Assembly: GCA_009823395.1 (NCBI GenBank)
Contig: CM020512.1
Location: 3,420,905-3,484,904 of the forward strand
Source of the DNA: Thamnaconus septentrionalis
Taxonomy: Eukaryota; Chordata; Actinopteri; Tetraodontiformes; Monacanthidae
Direction of reading: 5' to 3'
DNA: 64,000 nt
This document shows, piece after piece, positions 35,096 through 48,722 of this stretch (within the stretch, counting starts at the first letter, position 1; each line of letters starts with the position of its first letter). The notes beneath the pieces are model-generated. The model was not told the origin of the DNA. It worked only from the letters and a program-made list of their open reading frames with translations, and did not search any database. Both the position numbers and the translations under genes were made by a program.

Positions 35096-36473
35096 CAGGG
35101 CCTACTTTAATCTTGAATTTAAAAAAGAAAAATGAACAAATGAAAAAAAAAAAAATGTGATGCGGATGAAAAAAAATTGGTGGAGATGAAAGGTGGATAA
35201 GATAATTTGTCTGTCGGTTTGGGCTGGCGGGAAGGAAGGCTGATTTTGAGGGAGAGGGTGGGAGAACAAAAGAAGTGCTGAGGATTGCGCCGGTTTTAAC
35301 TGAAAATTGCCACCAAAAAAACGATTTGACGCGATATTTGCGTGACCTTGGTAGGCTGCATTTTTTTTTTTTAAAGAAAGCAACTGCTGTGTGTCTCCCA
35401 TGGAAAGCAACTGCAGGAAACGGTTTATTAAATGGCTAAGTCAGCAAATCAGCGTAGCGATGAGGTTTTGTTTCTTGATTCGCGATGTGGAGCGGAAGAG
35501 ATTTAATTCAGCGTCGTCTCATGTTGTTAGCTGCCATCAAAGTTGTTTTTGTTATTTTATACATCAACATGTTTGCTTTAAGTTTCATTACATAATGATT
35601 TAATATATATATATATTTTTCCTCTACATGTGACTCTTAACACACACAAGTCTAACCTGCAGTTGTGTCACGATCGTCACAACTTTTCTCAGTCAGCCGC
35701 TTCACGCAGGCCCCGACACTGCTGGAGCAGTTGCATAACGTTTCACTCCAGCGGAAAGTTTTGCGGCTAAAACGTAGGTGTTACTGACATTCAGAGAGGA
35801 TATTTTTTTGTTTATGATGTTGTTATTGTTGTTGTTTTTTCCACTGATGCTTTAATTTCGAGTTGCTCTGTTTTTTTTTTTTTATTTGTATTGTGAGACT
35901 GTTCATTTCTGGCTGCCATCTGTTGCGTGTTTTCAGAGGGCATCATCAGCTCCGGCAGGTATTGGCATGAAGCTTTTTGATCCTGTCACCCTGCTGAAAT
36001 GAAATGTCCTTTTGATTTGAACTTTTACAGGTGGTATTTTGTCTACACATTCAGAATCTGATACAGGGAACCTGAAATCAAAAGATAAAGAAAAAAAAAA
36101 TCAATAGTTATAATAGCCGTTTTCCTACCAAGATTTGGCACATGTTCCTGGACATGTCAATATTAGATAATAATAAGAACTCATTAAACTTATCTTGCTA
36201 AAAGGTGCTGACTTTAGCCCCACTGGGACCTTGTTCTGAACCCTGTGACCGTCATCGCCGTCCTCACTCCCAGAGTACGCACACAGAAAACTCTCTGCCA
36301 AACTAGTTCTTGTTCCTGTTGTGCAACATGCATGAAACACCCACGTATTGTAGGTGGAGAACGTATTGTACTGGCAACGTCTGGCATTTAGCAGCAATCC
36401 GATCTCTACATGCAAAGTGTAATGCCTCGGGGCAGCTGGGCTGAGGTACATGCAAATAATACCTTTCAGACGT

Positions 36474-36501
36474 TGCTGCTGCTGCTGCTGCTGCTGCTGC
36501 T
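36474..36501 (+). repeat. (TGC)9 trinucleotide tract
   Basis: CTG/CAG repeat in noncoding flank. The glutamine-rich frame over it is not a gene. Confidence 0.95.
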
Positions 36502-36555
36502 CTGACTCCAAAGACATTTGAGGAACATATACAGTAGATACAGGCAGGAAAGTAA

Positions 36556-36580
36556 CACACACACACACACACACACACAC
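36556..36580 (+). repeat. (CA)n microsatellite
   Basis: Pure CA run. Confidence 0.93.
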
Positions 36581-36799
36581 CAAACACAGACTTGTCCAGG
36601 TGAACCCAGAATGAACAAAGAACGTATGGCAGAAAGTTTTAATGTATTTATGCAGAGATTCACGGCTGTATGTGGTTTATATTGTTGCATTTAGGTCCAA
36701 AGCAGGGACTTAATGTTGAGCAGAGAAAAAATGCAGTATACTTACATAATAACACCTGGTATTGGTGGGATTAAATAGGATTAGTTATAGTAATAGTAA

Positions 36800-37528
36800 T
36801 AGTGTTGTGCAGATCGATACTCACACTTCAGACACCAGAAGAGTGCAGCATAGAATCGATTCACATTGATACTCAATTTTCTTTCTTCTGTGTCAGTGAG
36901 ATCTCGTATCAATTAATTAAAATGTGTATTACATGTAGGGCAAGTCTAGTATTGAAATCTTGGTCGCTAAAAATTTGGTGAAATGCTCCTGGTGTTGATA
37001 ATATGTAATTTAGGCACACAAAGGCTGTGGGGGTTGACACTGCCTTTTGTCTACCTGCCTTTAACACACTGGAGGCAAAAGCTGTAAACATGCTGTTGTT
37101 CTTCAAGAAAAACCTCTGACTGAGGGTTTAAGACAGATGTCAGAGTAACAAGGAAACCTGATCAACATGTGTCGAGCAAGAGTGCCTCAGTGAAATTCTT
37201 GTCATTTCAGATTTTCCAGACGAAATGTTCTTGCCTTTATTTCAGGATATTTCCTGTTCTGGAGGTGCCAGACACTGTGTGCGCTGTGAGTCTTTTGACA
37301 GCTGGGCTACGTTTGGTTGCCATTTAGGATTAAAGAATAATCAAGCCAATCTGCGATTTGGGGTCAATGAGCAGTTATACTTTGAAACAAATGTCTACAG
37401 TCCCCTTATTAATATTCAGCTTTGGTAAAAAATAAAAAAATAAAAAAAACTAAAATAAAAAAAAAGTGAAAGGAAATTTCATTTTTACTTCGTATCGGAA
37501 TGGTAATGAGTGTCATCGCACATCACTA
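36800..37528. mobile_element. Candidate nonautonomous DNA transposon with TAGTG...CACTA ends
   Basis: Starts TAGTGTTGTGCAGATCGATA and ends ATCGCACATCACTA, giving imperfect inverted termini TAGTG(T/A)TGTGC. If the outer TA is the duplicated target, the ends are GTG...CAC. The same terminus recurs at 54637. The interior is about 730 bp, AT-rich, noncoding, with GATCGATA/TATCGG stretches near both ends, as in several fish repeats. Superfamily not assigned. Confidence 0.5.
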
Positions 37529-37787
37529 AAAAAGATTATGAGTCTGAATTAAATCTATAAATCTGTTTCTGATGAGAGAAGCTGCCAGGTTGCCTGGGCA
37601 AAAGCAGCTGAGACGCCTCACTTCTAAAACGTCTCCATCACCTGAAGGGGGCAATGGGGGCATTTTTCTGCCCCCCCCCCGGCACCCTCACACTACTGAC
37701 CTTTGACCCCTGCCTCTTCTTTACGTTTTATTAGAAATAAATGAGTCACATCTGCATGGCCTACTTGTTACAAGGTAGGGCTTGGTG

Positions 37788-37819
37788 TGGGGTGTGGGGG
37801 TGGGATGTGGGGGGGGGGC
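37788..37819 (+). other. G-quadruplex motif
   Basis: Runs of GGGG/GGGGG/GGG and a final ten-G run with 1-4 base loops in the 5' flank. Confidence 0.6.
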
Positions 37820-38453
37820 GAATGGGAACCAGGCGTGTGTCAGCAAAAGGGCCCGAGGGATCTGACGGCGGTCGAGGGGTTTTTTCAAACGACAGTCGGA
37901 ACGTTTCAGTGCGGCGAACGAGTGTGCTCTCGCTGACGAAACGCGGTTCTCAACGCCGCCTTCAAAAGGAAGAAACGAGTTTCGGATTCCGGAGGGAAAG
38001 GACGGACATCGCGCGCGCAAGGTTTTTGATGGCGGCTCTGCTGACAAAGAGGTCATGACCTAGTTTCCTCCTGGGGGTCAGCACCCACAGCCTGTTGCAA
38101 GCCTTTAAGCTTCTGACATGTCAACCTCCCAAAGATTACATCCATGTGTGCGTGCGTGTATGTGGGTTGTTTTGGTTTTTTTTCTTTCGATGTATGTACA
38201 GTATGTATATATATATATATTTATGTGATGTACTCCACACGTGGAAACCGCCGACTCCCTAACGGGAGCCGAATCAGTACATTAACGGCTGTAAATCTGA
38301 GCCGCCGACGTCGAGAAAACGGCGGGATATTATTTGACTGACATCATGTCCTCATTGTGTCATCCACCTTGCAAATCACCCTGAAGCATAATTAAGGAAA
38401 ATCACCGCAGGGCTTACGTTCACCAACTCTTGATTTGACGAAGGGGGGGAAAG

Positions 38454-38531
38454 AAGCGAGAGAGAGCGATTGAGAGATTGAGAGAGAAAGACAGAGAGAG
38501 TGAGAGAGCAGGGGAGAGAGAGAGAGAGAGA
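38454..38531 (+). repeat. Impure (GA)n tract
   Basis: GAGAGAGCGATTGAGAGATT and related purine repeats. Confidence 0.85.
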
Positions 38532-38671
38532 CATGTCTGAGTGTGTGTGTGTACAGTACCTTTGGTCTGTGCGTGAGGGGCTGCAGGAAGACAGAGAGGC
38601 TCAGAGAAAAAGGGGGCAGCAGACTTGTGAGTCTGACCACGTTTCATTTAGCACTTCATTTAAAGGAAACT

Positions 38672-38672
<1 letters not shown>

Positions 38673-38748
<76 letters not shown>
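38673..38748 (+). repeat. (GA)38 microsatellite
   Basis: 76 bp of pure GA. Confidence 0.97.
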
Positions 38749-38751
<3 letters not shown>

Positions 38752-39039
38752 CTAATTGCCTATAGCGTTTCAGCTCTCATTTGGGGGAAGAGTGCGCTGC
38801 AGTCTGCAGTAGCTTAACTCGGTGGATTCGTGTCATTATTCAAAAAAGAGAAAATGAAAAAAAAAAAAAAAAGCCCTGCGCAATATGTCAAGTGAGTTAA
38901 ACTTTCTAAACGTTGCCCTTACTGCAGCACTGGCGTGTTTTGCGTGTCAGATTGCAAAACAAGCGGATGGCATCTTTACTTTTTCTCTTACTTTTCTCTT
39001 TTTTTTAAAAACAAAACAAAAAAAAAACCTCATCTCCCC

Positions 39040-39285
39040 CATTACTGACTGAGTTTATTTCACGCGGGAGCAGAAACTCTTCTCGCGCACATGTTGGAAA
39101 ACAGGAGGCATTCTTGCCGGCGCTCCAGCGAGACACATGGCATCATTCGCCAGAGAATCATTGTCATTCAGGCGGAGGGGATTGTGACTCACTCCTATAT
39201 AAAGACATTCAAGCATCCAATCACGGCTCCTTTCAGATGAGCAATTAGGGTCCTTTTTGAGTTGCAAATTATAGATGCTTTCTTT
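39040..39285. promoter_or_regulatory. Candidate conserved noncoding segment
   Basis: Repeat-free sequence between poly-purine runs with GGCATCATTC, AATCATTGTCATTC, CTATATAAAG, CCAATCACGG and GAGCAATTAGGG. No open frame of interest. Confidence 0.28.
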
Positions 39286-39919
39286 TTTTTTTACAAAGTA
39301 GATGGAGATGAAAAAAGAAGGAGAAGAAAAATTGGGCTAATGTGAATCCAGTCATTTTGATGAATGTGATCCAACATTGGTAAAAGGCATTAAATATGCT
39401 TTGTTTTCTAGTGACTGCACGAGCTGCGCTTGACTTGCTCGGAAATGTATTTCTGTGGATTCCTTTTCCTCCAGCACTTTAACCCTGCGCTGGGCGTGCT
39501 AACATCAACCCTTAATGCAGATTTGGAGATCAAATGATCCAACCAAATTATTTTGTTTAAAAAAAAAACACACACACACAAAAAACCTTCCCCACTTTTA
39601 AACAGTCCCCCATGTCGTGTCTGTAATGCACAACGGTGAGACAATGCCTTTGCCTCTCGTGTTCCAGCCACTGATTAAATGAGGCATACTTGATCTTTAT
39701 GGAGGCTGAAGGCTGATGCCTGCGTTGGCCTCAATCTAGAGGCCAGAGCCTGTGAAAAAAGCAGACGAATGTAATAAATTTATCACAGAGCGTGGCTTGG
39801 TTTGTCTGGCCTCAGAACTGTGGGTGAACTCTGAGAGAAGTCATCGACACGTTAAACCACAGGACAAAACAAAACAAAAACAATTATCATGTGTAAACGC
39901 GAAGCACCCTTGTCACTAA

Positions 39920-39947
39920 AAGCTAACAGCTAACAGCTAACAGCTAA
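39920..39947 (+). repeat. (AGCTAAC)n short tandem repeat
   Basis: Four heptamer units in the 5' flank. Confidence 0.85.
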
Positions 39948-41178
39948 TGTGTCCTGTCCTCATTAGACCACCAGCCATGGTCTCACCACTCACAGTGACA
40001 TTTACAACCCTCCAATGGCCGGACTTATTTTAGGTAGACAACCATAATGCACCTTTTATGTTTCTTTACTTTTGCTTTCATTGTGCATTTCAACAAAGCT
40101 GAACTCTGACTTTAGCTCCGCCTCTTTTTCCACAAAGAGCGAGGACTGCTTCTGCCATTTTCAGATCGGCTGAAAACAACTCTGGTCGGAGTTTTTCTAA
40201 ATAGATCGCCGCCTTGCAACAATCACTGCTGCTGTTTATTCATTTCCATTGCAAACAGAAATGTAAATGTTCAAATAGTCATGAGATTCTTTTTCCCTAC
40301 ACTTCAAAACAACACTTCCATAAGTCATCTCGTAGGAAAATAACGTTGCCATGAGTGAAACTGCTTTGTTTAATGTGGCAAATAGCAAAGGAAATGAATG
40401 TGGCTATCTTTGTGACTTTACTGGCTATAATGAAGTCTCCTGTCAATCTCTTCAATGAAAATAATAAAAACAAATCCAGAATCTATAATATATGTAGACA
40501 TGTATATATTCTGGAGGGGTTTTATTTAGATGAAATAGTAATTATAATCTAGAACGTACTACAAAAGAAATCGCATTCTAGGTTTTCTTTTTTAAATGAC
40601 CTACATTTCATGTAAAAAAAAAAAAGACAAGAAATTGTGCGAAGGCCAAAGCACAAAGCACAGCAGTGAAATTTAGGTAAAAGAAACAAAAATTAGGCCT
40701 CTGAGTGGGTCTGAGTGTGCGGCGGATTGAGTGTTCTCACAACTCAAGGCCACATTTCTAAAACCTCCTCACCTTGGCTTCGCACAAAAGGACGAACCGC
40801 GGCAGAATCTCACTCCACGAGTGGATCTGCGAGGTGAGGAATGCCAGTTATCATGGGATACGACTCCGACATAATTCGCTGTAGCACACACACGCACATA
40901 CACACACACACACAAAAAGCCCTACTGCTCACTTTTTCCTCCTGCTGCCGTCGAACATGTACTGCGCTGCAAGGTGAGCGCTCGTGTCGTCCCACAATGG
41001 CTAAAGCCAGAGTCAAGGTGGGTGGATCTTCTCATGTATTGTGTGTTGAGGCCAGTCGTGACTGGTTTGGTGCCTTCCTGCCCGAGAGTCAACACTGGGG
41101 ATACACAATGTGGCTCAAGTGAGACGATTCTGTGATCAGATCCTTGACAAGAAGGTGTACCTGAGTGCAAAAAAAAAA

Positions 41179-41630
<452 letters not shown>

Positions 41631-41997
41631 GTTATAAAAGATATTGCATTTTATTTAATACTCTAGATGACAGCGAACGTTTGCACGAGTTTCCAGCAAT
41701 ATGTATTACAGCGACGCATTGAGTGACGTCAGACAAGCGGAATAGCAGCTGCGCTAACAATAACAAGTTACCTGTGAGAACAACAAATGTGATGGATGAC
41801 AATGATAACGCCACCTTGCTAAACTCAGTGGATGGGAAATTTTAATTTTTAAATTTGGTGTCACAAAGACTTTGTATTCTACCGCAGTTATTCAAGCCTC
41901 TGGTACCACCAAAATGCAAAACATGTAGCAGCTAGTACGCATACCGGAGCTAACAATAACGTCAGAGAGCCGAATGCAACCAAGCAGAGTTGCCAAC

Positions 41998-42658
41998 GAG
42001 ATGTGGCAAAATTATTCACAATCTCTATGTAAAAGTACAAATAGCTGTTTTTGTTTTTACTGGAGATTTAAAAAGTAAAAGCACTGATTCAACTCCTTTG
42101 CTCAGAGTACATGTAGTAAATGTTTTTAAGTAAAGGTTTTTTGGAGGGTTCATTAATGAAACAATACATTTGTTGATAATTCTGAAAAAAAAAGTAAAAA
42201 GTTGTGACAGACTAATCTGGAGAGAACTGACCAGAGGTCCAGCATGGGCATCTGGGTAATTTTTAACAGCTTTGGTCCTCTCAATACTATAGTTTTGTTC
42301 TTTTTCAACTGCAGCACAACTAAACTGTAATCAGTCACAGTTATGACCAATGAACCATTATTGGATGTTTACACTTATAATAACAATAGTCAATGTCATT
42401 TCCTACTTTTTTTTTCTTGTACTGAAAATGTACTGAACAGTGACGACAAAGCTGAGGCACTTTTAAATAATCTCCTGCAAGATATGATCCAGTTTTATAT
42501 TGAACAACACACCAGCATAGTTTAAATAGCTTCACTTCAAGCAACAACTATAATAATTGTTTTTTTTACAGAAATTATTTTTAAATACCTAAACACTTTT
42601 AAACATAAAAGTAAGAATCTTTTTTTGAAAATATAGACATTTGTACTTCCCACCTCTG
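41998..42658. mobile_element. Nonautonomous hAT-like DNA transposon with 8-bp TSD
   Basis: The right end reads ...TTCCCACCTCTG, whose complement CAGAGGTGGGAA is a hAT-type terminus seen in fish elements. The left end, GAGATGTGGCAA, matches it imperfectly (9 of 12). A perfect 8-bp duplication, TTGCCAAC, sits directly outside both ends (41990-41997 and 42659-42666), the length hAT transposases make. The 661-bp interior is AT-rich, has AAAAGTAC/GTAAAAG motifs near both ends, and encodes nothing, so it would have depended on a transposase from elsewhere. Confidence 0.72.
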
Positions 42659-42947
42659 TTGCCAACTCAAATATTGATATGCACTTAAAATACCAATAAT
42701 TACGATTAATTAATACATACACATACACACACACAAACACACATATATACATGATATAAATATAATATATGAATTATATATCTGCAAGAGCTTAAGGCAG
42801 ACAGATTAGATGGTTGCTGCCATTGCAAATTGTAGAAACTCAACGAGCTGTTTGCTGCTCTGCTCCAGTCCCACAGGCCATGTGGGGAGCACGTTCATGC
42901 TGTGTCACATGACCCCGCAGCTTCATAAAACCTCTCTGGAACATTAC

Positions 42948-43175
42948 GCCGCACAGCGGCGCAGTGGTTGTGCTCTGCAGCATCACAGGAAGAAGGTCGT
43001 GGGTTGGATTTTCGACTCTGGAACTTTGTGCGCGGAGTTTGCATGTTCTGCCGGTGGCTGCGAGGCTTCTCACCAGGTTCTTACACTCAAAGACGTGAGA
43101 CACAAACATCAGGCTAATGGGCCAATTGGCAACCCTGAACTGGTGCGAATGGTAGTTGGTCTATTTGGACAGCGA
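42948..43175 (+). mobile_element. Degenerate SINE copy
   Basis: Recognisable A-box region GCGGCGCAGTGGTTG, CACAGGAAGAAGGTCGTGGG, a damaged B box (GGTTGGATTTT) and GAGTTTGCATGTTCTGCC match the SINE at 17560 in order, with many substitutions and deletions. The 3' third and the tail cannot be recognised. It is an old copy. Confidence 0.75.
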
Positions 43176-44780
43176 GCAGATTCCCATCGGCCTCACCGGT
43201 TCCCTTCAAACTCCCGCTGCTCTACAAAGCTGCGGCTTTAATGACTGCGTTATTGTCCGCTTCTGCCGCAAACTGTTGTCTACTCCTTGGTGGCGACTTA
43301 TTGCTTTTCCAGGTTGAAGGCTAAAAATTGCCTCGGCAAACAAGCTCCTTGTTTCAAAGCAGGTGTAAATGCAGATATCGGATCTGGGTCAGATTTAAAA
43401 GCGTTTTTTTAGAAGACGGTCAAAACAAACAAACAAACAAACAAACACTGGGAAGTCATCAGAATTAGGCATCAAGAGCCGGAATATAAATCCAGCCTGA
43501 GCGCTGCGGGCTCGCGTCTCTCCGGCAGCACGGAATGGGCGGCCGCACAATGGAGAGCCGGCTAGCGGAGGGAAACACTTTCTCATCCCTTCCCTTTGAC
43601 GGAGAGTGCAGATTAGAGACCGAACGACGTCAGCGCGGACGAGGACCGTCTCCTGGAGACGGACGCCGCTGAGGTGGAGAGTTGTGTGGGACGCGACCGT
43701 TAATGGCGAGAATAGGGGAGGAAACTAAAACACAGGGAAACAACGACCACAACCCAAACAAAGTCACGTCTCCATCGCTTCTTTTCAACGATAAGCTTTC
43801 AGGAGGAAATATAGTTGAGATGTGCGTCGTCTTCGGCTTCACCGCTCTCTGCCCCCCACCCCCCCGTCTCTCTTTCACCGGCACAAACAAACAAGCACTC
43901 CCTCACACACACACACGCAAGCAAAGACTTCAATTTTCAAGGGTGAGAGAACGCTACAGTGCCACTGCCAGTGAGCGGAGAGAGGCTAAGGGGAAGGCAG
44001 AAGAAGGAAGGAAGGAGGGAGGAGGAGAGGGAGGAGAAGAAGGAGCAGGAGGGGTTGGGCTAAAAAAAATCCATCAGATTTGATGGCATGGTGATGTAGA
44101 TAATGTTTTCTCTTTTCAGCTGGGCTCACAGAGGAGGAGGCAGAGCTCAGCCACTCTCTCTCTCTCCCTCTCTGTCTCTCTCTCTCTGTTTTGAATGAAG
44201 GCGAGCACAATGCGCCGGTTTGTGTGGCTAACACGCCTCTTTGTGCGCCGACGCTGCGCCCCTTTCTACCTATCAGAGTGATTGCTCCACCATTATGCGA
44301 TTTAATGGTAAAAACACACATAGTCGTAATCCGACTATGGCACTCTAGCAGAGGAGCCTTGCTCGGGGGGGGAGAAAAAGATAATAAAATGCTCACACAA
44401 ACACGACGGAAACCCCCCACCGACACGTCCACCACCTCCACCTCCTCGTGCCCCCCTTTTTTTTTAAATAAAAAGAAGAAAAAAGAGAGAAAGTGCAACG
44501 CCACGGCAATTTTCTGCACATAAAACACTGGGAAACAAACGCGTGGAGGAAATGTAGACGGGTTTCTGAGGTCTGAAAGCCACAGCTGCTTGGCAAGCAG
44601 AAGCTGCCTCCTTTTGTCTTTTATCTCCTTGTGTAACGTGCACAGGTGCTGCTTAATTCAATTGGAGAACGTTGCCATGGTTTTACATTAATATATTTCC
44701 ATGTTACCATTACGACTGTTGTCATGGAGATGATAGGACCTATTTGAACTGAAAGCAGAGATGGTTTTGTGGGGGTAATG

Positions 44781-44795
44781 CTCTCTCTCTCTCTC

Positions 44796-44866
<71 letters not shown>

Positions 44867-44914
44867 GTTTCTGTCTCCCTCTCTCTCTCTGCCTGGCTCC
44901 TCTCTCTCTCTCTC
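44781..44914 (+). repeat. (TC)n microsatellite, interrupted
   Basis: TC runs broken by CG, GT and GCCTGGC. Confidence 0.94.
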
Positions 44915-45114
44915 CTTTCTTTTTCATTTGGTTGCTCCATGTCAAGTCACATGGTATGCAGCCAGATTTAAAGCTTGACTTCACTGTTCATTTCATCCCC
45001 CCTCCTCCTCCTTCTTCTTCTCCTCTTTTTTTTTACTGCTTCCAAACTCAGTATTGCTGGAACAGAAGATGCATTTCAATGTTCCAGGCAAACTGCACCT
45101 AGGCGTATACAAAT

Positions 45115-45192
45115 ACACATATATATACATATTCATATACACATATATACATATAAATATGTGTATGCGTGTGTATTTATACTGTGTGTATG
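45115..45192. repeat. (TA)n/(CATA)n tract
   Basis: ATATACATATTCATATACAC and similar repeats. Confidence 0.85.
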
Positions 45193-46281
45193 TGGAAAAA
45201 AGAAAGAAATAACAGAACTCTGCTCTGCTTGGCTTGGCTCATGATGCACGCATTTAGAATGATTTAAAGATGTGAAATTGAAAATCATTTCAACGAGTTA
45301 CTTTGACTGCAATTTGCCCCTTGGTGATAAAATGTCTTTTGATAATACACACACACAAGCACACACACTCACACACACACAATGGAAAATAAACAGTTTA
45401 GTCAGGTACAACGGTCGGCCTACAGCTGGAAATGGAATTTGCGCAAAAATCAAAACAACTGTAAAAAAAAAGATTTTCAGGGAAAAAACAAAACAAAACA
45501 CAGGCACGCACACACAACATAGGCCCCGCAATGAACATATAATCGAGACACGGTTGTCCCAATTAAAGTAATTGCGCACTTTCATAAAATCAATACTGCT
45601 TCCTGGTACCGTAATTGCTTCTTTCAATCAATTTGATGCATTTTCTAGAACAAAAGGCAAAGCAGGGGTATTCAATTTACTCAAGCATAGCAAAGTTGAT
45701 GGAAAGCTTGTATTGGCTATTAAGGAGCTGCTTGTTTTCTTCTTCTTAAGGATGCCGGTGGAATATCTTTAGGAGGCAAGTTCAAAGTCACCTTGTTATC
45801 TCTGAATTTTCATCTCGGACACGACTGTAACTCATTATATCTGCACGCACAGGAGCAACGGAAAAAAAGAAAAGAGAAAGAAGGCATTAGTAGCCGAAGA
45901 TCTGCCTGAAATGAGATGCGTCACGACGTGCAGTAACTTTATTTTGAACGACCTTCCTTACTTGTGTATGTATATATATCATTTTTTTTTGCCTCTTATT
46001 CCTCCCGGGCGCTAATGAACGTGCTTATACACATGCGTAAACAGACACATCTCAGCTGGGCGAAGGTGGACGGCTGCCGAGCAAACAGTGAGAGGAATCT
46101 AACAAGAGGCACCTACGAGGGAAACTGGGCTGACGGCTTTGATCCATCAGCAAAAACCAAACCGCCATGCAAAGCAGAGTCAAAAGTGTCCTACTTTCCT
46201 TTACATTAAGCCAGCTCCAATCATTTCTCCCAATTTTTTTCTTCTCAAACACACTGTTTCATGCCGTCCTCCCCATCCCCA

Positions 46282-46283
<2 letters not shown>

Positions 46284-46316
<33 letters not shown>

Positions 46317-46330
46317 TGCATGCACACACG
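46284..46330 (+). repeat. (CA)n(GCAT)n tract
   Basis: CA run followed by GCATGCATGC. Confidence 0.92.
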
Positions 46331-46422
46331 CCAGGACTGTTGTAAAATGTAATAAGTTAGAAATAGGTTACAGATTGTGCCTATTTTTTTTTTCGCCCTC
46401 TCTCCTCACACCCTGTCTCTCT

Positions 46423-46432
46423 CACGCACGCA

Positions 46433-46464
<32 letters not shown>

Positions 46465-46480
46465 CACACACGCGCGCACA
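46423..46480 (+). repeat. (CACG)n(CA)n(CG)n tract
   Basis: Eight CACG units, then CA, then CGCGCG; alternating purine-pyrimidine. Confidence 0.94.
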
Positions 46481-46689
46481 AACAGACAAACCCACGTTTA
46501 AGCCACCACCATTTTCTCTTCTTCTGCATTTCCTTTCCCCTCTCCTTTGTGTGATACGAAACTCTTGACTCGCAGCGGCGCAGGCACCCGGCTCTCTGCT
46601 ATTCTTATACAAACACAAAGTGACAAGATGGTTACTCTCTTTGCACACTGACAGTTCATTCCGGACTAGGAAAAATGTCAAAAATGTTT

Positions 46690-47235
46690 AGTCACGGCTG
46701 GGTGGACTTAATTACCGTCCTCTAGGCTGCCTCAGAACTCTGCGCCTCTAATGGTCCCGAGCTATAGATAAAATTCCATTTACAAGAAATGTTGCAGCCA
46801 CGAGATCTGATTTGGCCAATATGAAAAATTTATGTTGATGTAATTAAAGTGACAAAGCTTATCAGCCACTCTGGCAGCCTCCGAAAAAAGAGGGAGAAAT
46901 TGGCCATTTTAGATAAATATTAGCATGAAGATTGTTGGTCGTCCAGATGAAGGGGGAGGAGTAATTCTTAGCATTTCCTGTTTCTGGAAATGGAAAAGGG
47001 TTGTTGGAAGGGCAGACTTTGCCCTTTCGCAGGTGCACGTGCTCATAATTAAAATAGAAGTTGGACATTATGATGCAAACACGTGGGGCAAGTTTCCCCA
47101 CGAGGTCTTCATCTCACTTCTTACAAAAACATGCCAGTGGATGCTAGAAGCTCAGAATGAGACGGTCTCTGCGTGACGCAAAAGATCTTTGGCCTCGGCG
47201 ATGTAATATTTTATCTAAATCCTGACACAAATGAG
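46690..47235. promoter_or_regulatory. Candidate conserved noncoding segment
   Basis: About 500 bp without repeats: CTTAATTACCG, GATGTAATTAAAG, CTTATCAG (GATA), AGGAGTAATTC, TCATAATTAAAATAG. Noncoding on both strands as far as I can see. Confidence 0.3.
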
Positions 47236-47324
47236 TGCAGCTGGAACACTCGAACACAGAGATTTTTCAACATACTGACACTGACGACGGATGAAAAAAA
47301 ACATTTGTCTTAAAGTGCAGTGGA

Positions 47325-47545
47325 TGATCTGTAATGATGAGTTTCCACATTACAAACTGAAGAACTTAATACTTCAGTTGCAGAGACTCATTCTGCAGTC
47401 ATGTGAAATGGGAGCTTTTGCGGTGCAATTTGATTCATTTTATAATTGGATTCAATTTTACCACCGTCAATGTCACAGGTAGGAGGCAGGGAAACTCAGC
47501 ATCACTTATTAATTAAAGTGAGTGCGTGAAAGAGCACGATAAGCA
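47325..47545. promoter_or_regulatory. Candidate conserved noncoding segment
   Basis: Unique AT-rich block with ACTTAATACTTCAG, GGTGCAATTTGATTC, TTATAATTGG and CTTATTAATTAAAG. No coding signal recognised. Confidence 0.28.
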
Positions 47546-48334
47546 AATAATTTTAGCCTTGCATATATGACTCACTTTAGAAAAATAGTACCTCTGTTGG
47601 ACACGTTAAAGCTATTTTCTTTATTGTTATGCTTTACAAAAGGTTTTCACCAAGGCTCAACTAAGCCTTATGTTTACCTGATGGGCCACAGAAAATAAAC
47701 TCGAGTCGGGGGGGGAAAGAAAAGCTGTCTCCATTACAACATAATTCATGACTCAGATTACAGGACAAAGTCCGAACTGAGTTCCCTGGAAAAGATAAAA
47801 GGAAGGTGAAGCAAGGAAAAAATACAGTGCAGTCTTAAATCAGCGATAGCTGGTGAGAAACATGCGTCTCTCTGACTTTTACCACCACTCCAGTAGCAGG
47901 GAGCTGACAAGAAATCTTGTTTTTTTATTATTGTTTGACGCCGAGCCAAAATAATTCATTGCCACTGATGCGGAGGTGGAAATATATTGAAAAAGCAGTG
48001 GAACAGGCTCTTCAAAGTCATGGTGGAATTATGAGTTATTTAGGATCTGCTCAGTCAGATCTGGAGAGCTATGAACAAATAAAAGGTCTGGTCTTTTTTA
48101 AAGCTTATTAGTAAAAACAAAAATGAAGCCACGTTGCATGATTTGATTTGATTTACAAACTGCTGAACACCTGGAAGCGACTTCGGCCATAAAACTCAGC
48201 TAAATTCTAAAATGCTATTTTTTTAAGTAATTGCAGTACAGTTTGTTTTGCATTCTTTGTTTAATTGCAGTCAAACCTTTCAGTGAGAAGACGGTCTAAT
48301 GTCAGCACTTTCTCAATTTTTTTTGTTTGCTAAC

Positions 48335-48455
48335 TGAACTTTTTGTGCCCTATAATTAGATGTTATTATGAATAATTACACAATCCTGTTTGAAATTCAA
48401 TATGATTTATAATGGGCCCAAAACATTTGCATATTGCCACATGGACCACAGTTGC
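48335..48455. promoter_or_regulatory. Candidate conserved noncoding segment with octamer
   Basis: CTATAATTAGATG, GAATAATTACAC and an octamer ATTTGCAT (48425-48432) in 120 bp of unique sequence. Confidence 0.3.
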
Positions 48456-48722
48456 TGTTTTGAACAACATACGCTTTAACATCAGGAAACAGTGCTAATT
48501 TAAACATGCTGTTAGCTTGTAAGCACTTAGCGGGACAATGTTTGCCTTTTGGAATTTTTCTTTTTTGCTGCAAACTAATGCAACATATGGACGTCTAGAG
48601 AGGAAATCTTACGACTCGTCTGTACAGAAACAACAGTTAACGAGCAACATGTATATTTTGACCACATCCTGTGCCTGCCCTCGCTAACTGTCGTACTGGA
48701 ACTTGCGATAATCGCTTGGAAA

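Noticed and set aside
36125..36583. Frame with a glutamine run
   Set aside because: The polyQ is a noncoding CTG/CAG tract; the rest has no similarity.
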